Assembly: GCF_004359215.1 (NCBI RefSeq)
Contig: NC_090614.1
Coordinates: 741,818-756,687 of the forward strand
Length of the DNA stretch: 14,870 nt
Direction of reading: 5' to 3'
Source: Bremia lactucae
Taxonomy: Eukaryota > Oomycota > Peronosporomycetes > Peronosporales > Peronosporaceae
The stretch's first letter is position 1. Each line of letters opens with the position of its first letter. Below the pieces are notes generated by a model, which saw nothing but the letters and a program-made list of their open reading frames with translations, was not told where the DNA came from and did not search any database. The position numbers and the translations under genes are program-made. This document shows, in pieces, positions 1 through 8,419 of this stretch.

Positions 1-1043
1 GCAGAACTCATGCGTCTCGCACGCTGGTTCTTGCCATCGCCCTTTGGGAAGGGAGTCCTCTTGCTGGGCATTTTTGCCCCAGCAGGGACCCTGGCATAGC
101 AGCGAGCCATCATATGGCCGCGCTTGCCGCATTTAAAACAGACCACGTCTGCATTGCCCAACTCCATAGGAGTGGCATCTGTCCTCTCGGCCGACGGCTT
201 ATACCAAGCTGTCGCCGAGGCACTGTTGTAGGATTGCTCCTCAACTAAGGCAATTTGGATTGCCTCTTCCATCGTCGACGGCACCTTTCTGAAAAGGGCC
301 TGTCGCGATGGGCCATGCCGTAGTCCGTTCATAAACGTGGGCACCTTAATGTGCTCCGGAATCGGACCTACGGTTATGGATGCGGACAGCGAGCGCATCT
401 CTTGCACATACTCTTGCAGAGATCGCTTCGCCTGTCGCGCCCCAAAGAAGCGCGCCTGAAGCAACACTTCGTTGTTCGGCGGCTGGTACATGGCGCGAAT
501 CTTATCCTTAAAGATCGCCCATGAGGGGAACGCTTTTCTGTCCGCCATAAGCGCCGAGTAAGCCCACTCTGAGGCCTTACCGCGCAGATGCGACATAGCG
601 TACGACACCATCCGGCTGTCGTCCTCGATGAGCTGGGCGACACCACATTGCTCCACGGCTAAAAGCCAGTGGACAATCGTGTGCGCCGCAGTTCCATCGA
701 ACTTGGGCGGGTCCATCCGAATGGGCCTCGGCTGATGCGGCCGGGCAGAGAGCATCTCAACAGTCCTGTTGAGAGCCTCGCTCCGAGCCTGCTCATGCCT
801 CAGCTCATCCTGAGTCTGAGTGACGGACTCCGCCGCAGCATGGCTCTGTGCCTCGGACGCGGCCCTCCGCTGTCCGAGCACAAATGCCTCAAACTGCTCC
901 AACTGAGCAACATGTTGCTCAGGAGGACTACCCAGGAGCCTGGCCAGGGCTTGTTCACCAAGTCCCTGCGCCATTAGCCCTGCCACCTCCCGATGATGTT
1001 CGGAGAGGTGGGGAAAATGAGCCCAATCAATGTTGAGGCTCAT
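1..1043 (-). CDS. gag: Gag polyprotein of Ty3/Gypsy element A (3' end beyond the window)
   Basis: An uninterrupted minus-strand reading frame of 347 codons runs off the left edge, so its stop is not in view. The first ATG (1041-1043) begins MSLNIDWAHFPHLSEHH; an in-frame TAG lies at 1092-1094, so the start is well bounded; a second in-frame ATG at 972-974 (MAQGLGEQAL) is possible. Residues about 25-90 are Gln/Glu/Ala-rich and could form a coiled coil. Residues about 100-250 resemble a retrotransposon capsid (Retrotrans_gag type: HWLLAVE, SHLRGKASEWA, F..RQAKRSLQEYVQEMRSL). A single zinc knuckle CFKCGKRGHMMARC near residues 302-315 fits C-x2-C-x4-H-x4-C with no missing ligand, followed by a basic tail. 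Gag packages element RNA in virus-like particles; pol would follow beyond the edge. No stop or frameshift is seen, unlike elements B and C, which suggests a younger copy. Confidence 0.88.
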   Translation of the reverse strand, partial: MSLNIDWAHFPHLSEHHREVAGLMAQGLGEQALARLLGSPPEQHVAQLEQFEAFVLGQRRAASEAQSHAAAESVTQTQDELRHEQARSEALNRTVEMLSARPHQPRPIRMDPPKFDGTAAHTIVHWLLAVEQCGVAQLIEDDSRMVSYAMSHLRGKASEWAYSALMADRKAFPSWAIFKDKIRAMYQPPNNEVLLQARFFGARQAKRSLQEYVQEMRSLSASITVGPIPEHIKVPTFMNGLRHGPSRQALFRKVPSTMEEAIQIALVEEQSYNSASATAWYKPSAERTDATPMELGNADVVCFKCGKRGHMMARCYARVPAGAKMPSKRTPFPKGDGKNQRARRMSS

Positions 1044-1089
1044 CCTCACGTACACACGCAGAGATGCGGGTCGTGGGAAGGATTTCAAG

Positions 1090-1097
1090 TGCTACCA
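1090..1097 (-). promoter_or_regulatory. Primer-binding site of element A
   Basis: Minus strand reads TGGTAGCA two bases after the LTR end. TGGT is the complement of the universal tRNA CCA end plus one base, and the 8-mer fits the 3' end of eukaryotic initiator tRNA-Met. The same 8-mer with a 2-nt spacer occurs in elements B and C, which supports the call. Confidence 0.65.
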
Positions 1098-1099
1098 AG

Positions 1100-1653
1100 T
1101 GTAGGCGGGCACGTCGTAATGCGGCCACGCTCTACTTTAGCACACACCCTAGCACAGCGAGGAAGCGGTTTGCACCTGCTTCTCTTGCGTGCAGTGAGGA
1201 AGTTGTGGTGGGCGCGCAAGCGACCTCACCCAACTCACTAAGAACTCTGGTGAAGTGACGTCACGGGAGCGGTAATCCGTCTCCTCGTGTGCACTTCCCA
1301 AGTAGGTAGTAATTTTCAGACTGATTTGTATTTAATAGAATTAAATACAAATACCTATTTTTATCAATTAAAATATTATCTCTATAGATGTCATTTAATA
1401 TGTATTGCGAGCGTATCTTTATAGATACCTCGCGTAATTGATGACGCTAGCCGTCATCATGGATGACGCTGGGCGTCATCCCTCCTAATGTGAATGCACC
1501 CATGTGCATCACATCCACAAGGGTTGGTCACAAATGTGCACCACACCCGAGTGTTGGGTCTAATTACTATTATTTAGTAATTGACCATCCCCTTAAGTAC
1601 CAAATGTACTTAATGGGGACTGTGTAACATTAGGGCAACTCTAGCCCGTTACA
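1100..1653 (-). repeat. 5' LTR of element A
   Basis: On the minus strand the block starts TGTAACGGG at 1653 and ends CCTACA at 1100, giving TG...CA ends with a short TGTA/TACA inverted repeat. The primer-binding site and gag follow in the expected order. The start TGTAACGGG is shared with the LTRs of elements B and C. Length is 554 bp. The matching 3' LTR would lie beyond the left edge. The interior holds a run of short hairpins (listed separately) with several TGACG half-sites of the kind bound by bZIP factors; a role in transcription is inference. Confidence 0.72.
1324..1653. repeat. Chain of short hairpins inside the element A LTR
   Basis: Consecutive inverted repeats: 1324-1352 (13-bp perfect stem, 3-nt loop); 1407-1433 (11 bp, one bulged C at 1412, 4-nt loop); 1440-1458 (GATGACG/CGTCATC, 5-nt loop); 1461-1481 (GGATGACGC/GCGTCATCC, 3-nt loop); 1557-1586 (12 bp with one bulge); 1589-1618 (12 bp with one bulge); 1623-1653 (TGTAAC/GTTACA plus GGGC/GCCC). 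Together they fill much of the LTR half farthest from gag. Confidence 0.8.
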
Positions 1654-1711
1654 CCATAGAAGTGGCACTTAACCTCTCGGCCGACGGCTTAAATCAAGCA
1701 GTCGCCGAGGC
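1654..1711 (-). pseudogene. Fragment of a second gag gene abutting the element A LTR
   Basis: These 58 bp align without gaps to 164-221, the stretch of the element A gag just before the zinc knuckle; I count about 50 identities of 58 by eye. The match begins at the first base outside the LTR. It is therefore a piece of a related element in the same orientation. Either element A inserted into an older relative, with the rest beyond the left edge, or a rearrangement joined them. Homology fades after 1711, and 1712-1870 is AT-rich sequence up to the UNG start. Confidence 0.7.
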
Positions 1712-1870
1712 GCTCCAGGTGCTTGTGCCAGTCTGCCGCAAAATAAATTACAATTGGTTTACTATCGCGATAAAGGTAGAGCAAAGCAAAATAAAAATGT
1801 ACAAGTAAAAAACGCCAACGGTATAGTAATAGCACCAATTTGTTAAAAAAAAAGCTTTGCTTTGTAGCCA

Positions 1871-2821
1871 ATGAATAGACGAGTTTGTATGCCGCTCCGC
1901 CAAATAATTAAGCTTCGACCGATGGTAGGAGCCTCGGGCGATATCCGTGCGTTCTTCGGGGTGCAGCCGCTCAATAAGAAGCGACGTACGATGCTGGATA
2001 CTAAAATTTTAGCTGTAAATTATCTTCACAGCAACGTGAGCATCCAGAAGGACGAAATCCAGCAGCTACAGCGAAACAAAGACGACGGCAAGATGTTGCC
2101 TGTGACTAGCTTTAAGCAGCTGCAAGTAGAAGGGCAGCTACGGTCACTCATGCATCCGTCATGGTTTGATCTACTACAGAAAGAAACTGCGCGTAGCTCC
2201 TTTCAAGAGCTCATGAGATTCTTAGTGAATGAGGAAGGCCGGCAAAAGACCATCTTCCCGCCACCAGCTGATTTGTTTGCGGCACTGCGTGATTGCGCGT
2301 TTTCCGACTTAAAAGTAGTCATTTTGGGCCAAGATCCATATCATGGACCACAGCAGGCTCATGGGTTAAGCTTTTCAGTGCGTCACGGGATCCCACCGCC
2401 CCCAAGCTTGAAAAACATTTACAAAGAAGCCATGAAGGACATAGGTATCGAACGCCCAACGCACGGGTGTTTGTCTTGCTGGAGTCGTCAAGGAGTCTTA
2501 TTATTAAACACTGTACTCACCGTTCGTCAGGGAGAACCGAACTCTCACAAGAAACGCGGATGGGAACAATTTACAGACGCCATTATCTCCAAGATTAATC
2601 ACAACGCCTCGAACGTGGTGTTTTTCCTGTGGGGCAAACCAGCGCAAGAAAAAAGCGCACTAATTGATACAAAGCGGCATCTCATACTGCGTACGTCGCA
2701 TCCGTCGCCACTCGGTGCGACGAAAACAAACGCGCCGTTCCTGGGCTCAAAGTGCTTCTCCCGAGCAAACAAGTACCTCCTTGACCACGACAAGGAGCCC
2801 ATTAATTGGAGTGTTTCATAG
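1871..2821 (+). CDS. UNG: Uracil-DNA glycosylase, family 1
   Basis: Removes uracil from DNA as the first step of base excision repair. The 316-aa single-exon frame carries the family-1 signatures: water-activating loop GQDPYHG at 153-159 (catalytic Asp155), FSV at 168-170 (Phe168 stacks on uracil), LLLNTVLTVR at 211-219 (Asn213 reads uracil), FFLWGKPAQ at 251-259, and the leucine loop HPSPLGA at 277-283 (His277; Leu281 is the probable intercalating residue). Roles are assigned by family knowledge. Length fits eukaryotic UNG (about 300-315 aa). The ATG at 1871 is bounded by an in-frame TAG at 1865; Met7 and Met18 are alternatives. Residues 22-29 (SGDIRAFF) resemble a PCNA-binding PIP box with Gln replaced by Ser, followed by basic KKRR at 36-39, which suggests a nuclear form. 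The gene faces the ELMO gene tail to tail, 55 bp apart. No internal defect is seen. Confidence 0.96.
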   Translation: MNRRVCMPLRQIIKLRPMVGASGDIRAFFGVQPLNKKRRTMLDTKILAVNYLHSNVSIQKDEIQQLQRNKDDGKMLPVTSFKQLQVEGQLRSLMHPSWFDLLQKETARSSFQELMRFLVNEEGRQKTIFPPPADLFAALRDCAFSDLKVVILGQDPYHGPQQAHGLSFSVRHGIPPPPSLKNIYKEAMKDIGIERPTHGCLSCWSRQGVLLLNTVLTVRQGEPNSHKKRGWEQFTDAIISKINHNASNVVFFLWGKPAQEKSALIDTKRHLILRTSHPSPLGATKTNAPFLGSKCFSRANKYLLDHDKEPINWSVS

Positions 2822-2876
2822 GCTAAAAATACTATTTTCTTTAAGTACGAATTGGAAATTAAAGATTGGATACAAT

Positions 2877-4129
2877 TTAGCGTAATGGTGTTGTTGGAAA
2901 AATATGGCAACGAGCGCGCTGCCGAGAGCCCCAGGTATCGAGCTCCGTGAGCGTGAGTGGCAAGCATTGACGGCTTAGAAAGGCTACAATTCGTTTTCGT
3001 GTCTCGACGAGAGCTTCACGGAAACGCATGAGATTTGTCGATGGATCTTGCTGCAGCTGCTGCTTCCAGACGGCGTCCATGACCAGCATCGAGTGCGAGA
3101 ACACGTGCGCGAGTGCAAGTTCAGCGGATCCACCTTCGGCGTACGCGAATCGATTCGAAAAAAGGGACGACGCGAGCGAAGACGCGTTTTCCATCAGTGC
3201 TGTGAATCCAAGGAGCTCCAAGTGAGGGCGACTTAGCTGCTGGGATGTCTCGAGCTCGGCATTTTCCGTACCACAGCATGGACAAACCAATGGGAGAGGC
3301 CTTTTAAGTTTTAAGTGACATAAAAGCATTTCCAGTAAATTTAATGCGCACAAACACACTGGAAATCGATTTTCGCGTATCATTCGCTGTATGTATCCAT
3401 TCAATGCATGTATCCATTCGTTAATTTTAACGCACCAAGTGCAGTTTTAAGAGATTCTTTATTTTACCTTGAGCTCGTCATTCAGATTATCTGAAAAGTA
3501 GAGTAACATTCGGATAGCTAAGCGTCCTGACGTGCGTAGGTCCGAGGTCGGATCGTCGTTCTATAAAGAATACAGACCTTTGAGAATAAATAGCTTTACT
3601 CGTATTTATAGAAATAAGACAACGGATACACGCACTTGAAAGCCCACGTCACGCCAGCGTTGGTTTACGCGTCCTTCGTACGGCAGCGTAGAGAACAGGC
3701 CGTCCCATAGATGCTGCAACATATCGTCATCCTCTATACGAGCGTCAGAGATTATAATGAATAAACTATCTGCAGTGGCTTGCCTGATGACGTCAGATCG
3801 AACTCTTTGCGAGCGGCCTGCCGCAGCGCGTAGATCTCCCCCATTTGTGCTGAAGTGGCAAAGTCCTCATACTCACAGACTCGGTCTGGAAAGAGCCACT
3901 TCCAGCACGCAAATTGCCTGCAACAAAGCAATTTATTGCCTTGATGCAAGCCGTCAGCACTATTTCTATCGCAGACGATGCTTAAAAAATCATCGGTTGC
4001 CGTGTTTTTTTTGGTGTTAATGTATTCATCACCAGCTTTGAGGTACCGGGACAAACAATTTGGAGAGCGAGCGACGACGCGCGCCTTTTCGCAGTCGTCA
4101 CTAGCTAGGAGAGGACGAGATGCCTCCAT
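2877..4129 (-). CDS. ELMO-domain protein, four exons
   Basis: No single frame covers this gene; splicing gives 348 codons. Exons (minus strand): 4129-3784, 3733-3636, 3560-3468, 3386-2877. Introns: 3783-3734 (50 nt, GC-AG, CTGAC branch-like site 12 nt before the acceptor), 3635-3561 (75 nt, GT-AG), 3467-3387 (81 nt, GT-AG). Phases agree at every joint. The product reads like the ELMO/CED-12 domain: LWDGLF, RWRDVGFQ ending exon 2, NDDPTSDLR opening exon 3, LLYFSDN, then in exon 4 FPVCLCALNLLEMLL and a C-terminal helix with VWKQQLQQDPSTNLMRF. Arg157 in TSDLR sits where ELMOD proteins carry the arginine tied to Arf/Arl GAP activity. Family members regulate small GTPases; which one here is unknown. 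A CPCC cluster near 214-217 interrupts the domain. Exon 1 has an insert-like stretch (TKKNTATDD to LLCC) that could hide a further in-frame intron. Start: the ATG at 4129 is the only in-frame Met after the TAG at 4165-4163. Confidence 0.85.
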
Positions 4130-4448
4130 CTTAAGCAAGATGCAGCAGTCACGAGGCGTTGGCTAGAAATACTGCTGTAAAGTAGCCATCTATCTATGCT
4201 TCGAGATAAAGGGTGCATCAGGTGCCGCCTCTCTATTGGCCAATACTACTGGCACTAACTATAGACTTGTAACGGATGCTAAGCCACCGCCACAGCGAGG
4301 AATACTTTTCGTATAATCTCCTTTAAATTTTAATTTCTTAATTTACCGAAAGATCTGTAATACCAAAACTGTCGGCTTTCTTTGCTTGACACGACTTAAA
4401 ATTGGTCATCAATTTCTTAACTATGCCCTTTACCTATTTCGTCGTATG
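4130..4448. other. Intergenic spacer between the ELMO gene and element B
   Basis: About 320 bp with no convincing gene on either strand. It should hold the promoter and 5' untranslated region of the minus-strand ELMO gene. I see no clear TATA box or oomycete initiator that I would defend. It ends at the element B LTR, whose left flank is GTATG. Confidence 0.5.
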
Positions 4449-4933
4449 TGTAACGGGGTGTCCCCGTAACAAAAATATTATTTCTTATAAGAGGAAAAAA
4501 AATAAAGATGTTCAAAATTATAATCTTTATTAATTTGACTTAAATAGTTTCAGTGTTACTAAATTGGGTAATATTGATGCAATAAGACATTAGCTCTATT
4601 GATTGGTTGATTTAAAGTCTATACAAACATGGCAAACCGTTATAAGACACGATTGCGGGGTGCGCAAGCAAGCGCCATACTAGGTTTGGTGTTCATATAA
4701 TAAAATTCAGTAGTAGATAGAAGATCGTTTCAAGGAAACTAAATATTGTAATACACTTTGAATTTTTTTCCATTCGAAAGCCTTAGTCTAGACCTTTAAG
4801 CTAAATACCCTTAGCTTCAAAGACCCCCCCATATACTCTTGTGTACATGAAGTTTCGAGGCACCTCACCTTCCCTGTAATCAGTGCAAGGTTAACTTGTA
4901 ATGATCAGTACAAGTGAAAGGTGCCCCATTTCA
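4449..4933 (+). repeat. 5' LTR of element B
   Basis: Starts TGTAACGGGG and ends ATTTCA two bases before a primer-binding site. It aligns along its whole length with 12072-12552; shared stretches include the ATAATCTTTAT region, GGGTAATATTGATGC, AGACACGATTG, GCGCCATACT and TAGATAGAAGATCGTT. The opening bases form an imperfect hairpin (GTAACGGGG/CCCCGTAAC), and 4894-4915 is a 9-bp hairpin with one mismatch. Confidence 0.82.
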
Positions 4934-4935
4934 CC

Positions 4936-4943
4936 TGGTAGCA
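4936..4943 (+). promoter_or_regulatory. Primer-binding site of element B
   Basis: TGGTAGCA, two bases after the LTR end, complementary to a tRNA 3' end TGCTACCA (initiator Met type). The following bases differ from element C by an extra AGCA, apparently a small duplication. Confidence 0.65.
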
Positions 4944-4988
4944 AGCACTTCGTAGTCCATTCAACGACCTACGCACGTTCCGTCTAAC

Positions 4989-6132
4989 ATGGACATATTG
5001 GATGAAGAAGGAGGGATCTTTCCAGTCCCTGAAGAAGGCTATCACGCCACTCGTGAAGGGTTTACTCATTTGAGTGACCTTGAATAGGGAGCGATCGAAC
5101 GAATGAGTTCGGTCGTAGGCAGGCCAGCCGTTGGCGCCATGCTAGAAACTATGGGAAGAGATGAACAGCATGCGGCCATAGCCGAGTTAATACAACACAA
5201 ACTTGACGAGGCCCGAGAGAAAGTAGCCTTGCTTCACCAGCAAGGCTCTCAGCACGCAGAGGTGTTGAGAGAACAGGGTGCTCCAGAATTGGAAGTTGAG
5301 ACAGCAGCATGTAAATGCTGCTATTGGGCCGACGCTTCCACGTTGACATGAAAACTTAAAGACCGATTTCTCTAAGTTTAAGGCAGTCAAAGGCGACTAC
5401 CTCTTAAGATGGTTAATCAGATTAGACGAAACCGTAAAAGCTCGCCGTATCAGTGATGATGCGACGAAAGTGAAATTGGCATTTCCAACTTAGCCGGACG
5501 TTTCAAATCTTGGGCTTTGGGAATCAAGATTCACAACCCATTAATTTTCGGGTCGTATGAGGTCTTTAATATCCGGCTCAGACAAACATTTGAGCCGCCG
5601 CGCGCCGAATTCAGGGCTCGAGTCGAGCTCCAGAAGTTGAAGCAGGGCAAGCGTGACCTTTACGCTTACACCCAACATACACGATTTCTGGTCAGTTGTA
5701 TCTTGAGTCATCCATTGATGAAAACACACAGGTTACTGTCTTCATCAAGGATCTCACAGACGGTCCTGTCAAGACCCACCCGTTCCGGCTCGAATTAGAG
5801 ACGCTTGACCAATCGATCTCTGTAGCGGATCAAGAGGACTTCAGCTTGAAACAGTGTTCGTCAACTCGGGTGCATATGGTCCACCCAGACCACAACAAAA
5901 CGGAGGTATAGAACCAATGGATCTCTCGTATGTAGAAAGCGAGAAACCTTGCTCTTCAAGTTACAAACGATTACAAAAATGTAATCTTTGTCAAAAGACG
6001 GGCCACTACGCCTACGAGTATAGAGCTTCATGGCCAGTGCCTAAAAACTCTAAGCGAAAAGATCGACCTTTCAACGGCGAGGCGGATCTTCAGAAAATGA
6101 TCGGGGTCGGTAGGTGCGGATCGCTCTACTGA
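4989..6132 (+). pseudogene. gag remnant of element B
   Basis: Reads MDILDEEGG from the ATG at 4989, hits an in-frame TAG near 5087, and continues in the same frame from 5103 (MSSVVGRPAV) through ALLHQQGSQHAEVLREQ, matching element C Gag. The capsid-like part is spread over several frames (5340-5700). Near 5690-5850 it reads HPLMKT and GPVKTHPFRLELETLDQ, matching element C. The zinc knuckle at about 5980-6020 reads CNLCQKTGHYAYEY: the last Cys of C-x2-C-x4-H-x4-C is Tyr, so one zinc ligand is gone; element C keeps Cys there. Original role: RNA packaging and particle assembly. Non-functional. Confidence 0.82.
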
Positions 6133-6600
6133 TCCAGCAACGTCAAAAGAATTTGCAGGCCTTTTGACAAAAGTTGCTCCTCACACACAAACATTGTGTG
6201 CAATTGCCCCAGGAGATGAGGTTAACCTTATCACCCTAAAAATGATGATGGTAATTAAATTGTCACTAAAGGTCCCTAGTCGATTGTGGGGCGTCGCAAT
6301 TTTATTCGTAGAAGATTGCAGGCTCAAGTTCGTTAAGCGCGATATTCCAGAGGAAACTGAGATAATAAATGCCTTTGTAAGCAATGGATCAAGTGTTGGC
6401 GCTTAGAAACTTGATCCAATAGCGCCTCCAAAGTTAATCTCGAAGATAAATCAATGGGTTCTTGTGTGATCTGCGTAGTGACAAACTCAAGCAGATCTGC
6501 GTACTTGTCACAGATAAAAAATACGTTGCCGATATTCGGTCGGCAGTAGTACTTCCTGAGAACGAGCTGGTTCTCAGCAGCTTGTCGGTGTACGAAAGTG
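6133..6600 (+). pseudogene. Protease-region remnant of element B
   Basis: An open stretch reads STDPATSKEFAGLLTKV, then APGDEVNLITL, then LKFVKRDIP at about 6325-6350; element C has the parallel TDPATSGEF, APGDEVSLI and LKYVERDIP. Position between zinc knuckle and RT is where Gypsy elements encode the aspartic protease. No D-S/T-G active-site triad is recognisable, so the protease call rests on position and on element C. Confidence 0.55.
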
Positions 6601-7640
6601 TCCTTGATGAGAAGACACGGATTGAACGTTTCTTTTACGTCCCAGTCCTGGAAGTCTTTGAAGACAAACCCTATATATAAGGATCTTATCAAATTCAAGG
6701 ATTTCTTCCCCGAATCAGTACAGAGCGAGTTGCCTAAGGATAAGTGTACTCGACATGAAATCGACCTAATCCAGGTTCGAAATACTGTGTCATTAAGCAG
6801 TGGCCATTGCCTCGTGAACAAGTATTGGCGATCGGCACACTTCAAGAAAATTTACGAATTGCTGGCAATTGTAGGATGTCTTTAGTTGAAATTGAAAATT
6901 CACCTAAACCTAAAAAATAAGAATTTTTTTAGAAATTCTAAAATTCTTGTTTTTCTGATAGTTACATCCTTCAATTGATTCTAAATTTTATAAATATATC
7001 ATTTTTTTATTAGAACTTCGAGAAATAATTAGAAGTTCAAGTCAACTTCTCGACATAGCTCTCCGACCTTCTACGTCGGTAAAGCAACAGGAAGGTCGCG
7101 AATTGTGCATGCATTCAATATATTGAACGCTGCAGCTCAAACACCGATTACACAAAACGACTTAATCATTGATGGTATATCAATGGGAACTTTTTCGTCT
7201 ATGGATCTGATGAATGGATCCTATAAGGTCCTCATGCATGAATAGGATTTCCTGTTTATAGCCCAAGCGGTATGCTATCGTAGTTGCTCGTCATACCAAG
7301 GTACTAAGTAATGCCCCTTCTACATTTAACATATGTGTAACCAATTTGTTAAGATCGGTGCAGGATTTCGCACAGCTATTTTGATGATGTATTCATTCAT
7401 ATCAGAGCCATGAATAAAAAGTCCAACATTGGAATTATCGTACCCACGTCCGAAAGGTTCTTACATTTATGAGTAAGCACGAGTTGTATGAAATTCTCAA
7501 GAAGTTTACAATCGCTGCAAGCGAACTACCACGTCTTGAGAAGCATCGAGGGTAGTCACGGTGTACGCCCGGATCCAGATTAGATCAAGGCGATCACCGA
7601 TTGGCCTGTGCCAGTCGATCTGAAGGGACTTTAAGAAGTT
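6598..7640 (+). pseudogene. Reverse transcriptase remnant of element B
   Basis: Segments in several frames follow the order of a Ty3/Gypsy RT. 6680-6750 reads NPIYKDLIKFKDFFPESV and ELPKDKCTRHEIDL, the region before the fingers. 7065-7110 reads SSPTFYVGKATGRSRIVHAFN. 7196-7230 reads SSMDLMNGSYKVLM, keeping the first catalytic Asp. 7374-7394 keeps an intact SYFDDVF (YFDD at 7377-7388), the polymerase active site. 7560-7640 reads VRPDPD..KAITDWPVPVDLKGL. Stops such as the TAG near 7242 and frame changes make it inactive. An AT-rich insertion (6884-7058) splits it. Confidence 0.85.
6884..7058. repeat. AT-rich insertion splitting the element B RT
   Basis: About 175 bp of strongly AT-rich sequence without RT similarity separates the HEIDL..KKIYELL part from SSPTFYVGK. 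It contains a hairpin (AAGAATTTT at 6919-6927, AAAATTCTT at 6940-6948) and near its edges AGTTGA (6884-6889) and TCAACT (7042-7047), inverted relative to each other. Edges are approximate. It could be a small non-autonomous element or simply drifted sequence. Confidence 0.4.
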
Positions 7641-7689
7641 CCTTGATTTTGCGGCGTGCCTGCACAAGAACTCGCGCAATTATGCAGAA

Positions 7690-8175
7690 ATGACAGTACA
7701 TCTATCTTCTCTGTAAGAGAAAAGTTTTAAGTGGTCATGGATCCTTGATTGTCAGCGTTCCTTCGAAGGTAAGCAAAGCTTGATGCAACCGTCAATCCTG
7801 GCGATTGTTGACCAAGACCGACCTTTTCATGTGACCTGTGACGCCAGCGATTTTGCAATCGGCTGTGCGTTGTATTATGACACAGACTGCGCAGATCGCG
7901 TCGTTTGTTATCAATCGCGTCAGCTTCAACCAGCTGAACGCAACTATCCACTGCATGACAAGGCGCTACTTGCCATGAAATACGCACTGGCTAAGTAAGG
8001 GTCTATCACTTGGGAAATGGACGTTCAATGTATGTACGGACCATGCATCCCTACAACCGTTAGCAGTCCACACCTCTAGCGAATGTCTTTCTTCGCGGAG
8101 CAAAACTTCTCAGTCGGGGATAAACCAGGACGACTCAACGTCGTCGCTGATGCCCTTTCGCGCCGGCCCGATTTT
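7690..8175 (+). pseudogene. RNase H remnant of element B
   Basis: 7790-7998 is open and reads SILAIVDQDRPFHVTCDASDF, then AIGCAL, VVCYQSRQLQPAERNYPLHDKALLAMKYALAK, the RT-connected RNase H of Ty3/Gypsy elements. The first catalytic Asp (CDASDF) is kept. The family Glu in DKELLA is Ala here (DKALLA), which would abolish catalysis. A TAA follows at 7996, and TDHASLQPL with the third Asp appears at about 8038-8060. 8083-8175 reads FFAEQNFSVGDKPGRLNVVA and DALSRRPDFEPA, the link towards integrase. Confidence 0.85.
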
Positions 8176-8197
8176 GAGCCGGCTGCGCAATCTAACA

Positions 8198-8263
8198 GTG
8201 AGCATAAGGCCACTATTACGACAATCAAAAGTGAGCATAAGGCCACTGTTGCAACAATAAGTG
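8198..8263 (+). repeat. 33-bp tandem duplication after the RNase H
   Basis: Two adjacent 33-bp units (8198-8230 and 8231-8263) share GTGAGCATAAGGCCACT and then diverge slightly. In frame they give SEHKATITTIK then SEHKATVATI. The multiple of three and the divergence suggest it arose while the element was coding. Confidence 0.8.
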
Positions 8264-8419
8264 TTCCGTCGTCAACATTACTCGACGACGTTAAAAGAAG
8301 ATAAGTCTTTTTAAGGATTGATGGATAATCTTTGAAATCCATCCCAACAATCCATGGAAGGATTGTTGAAGTTGTATAGATCCTCAACATGTAGATAGAA
8401 AATGGGTAACTGTATTATA

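Noticed and set aside
1689..1871. 60-codon minus-strand frame just upstream of UNG
   Set aside because: It combines the gag fragment and AT-rich spacer; short, hydrophobic by composition, no family resemblance.
2599..2967. 122-codon minus-strand frame opposite the UNG 3' end
   Set aside because: It overlaps the conserved UNG C-terminus and resembles nothing; a shadow frame.
3028..3236. Plus-strand frames of 62-65 codons opposite ELMO exon 4
   Set aside because: They are shadows of the exon that encodes the conserved ELMO C-terminus.
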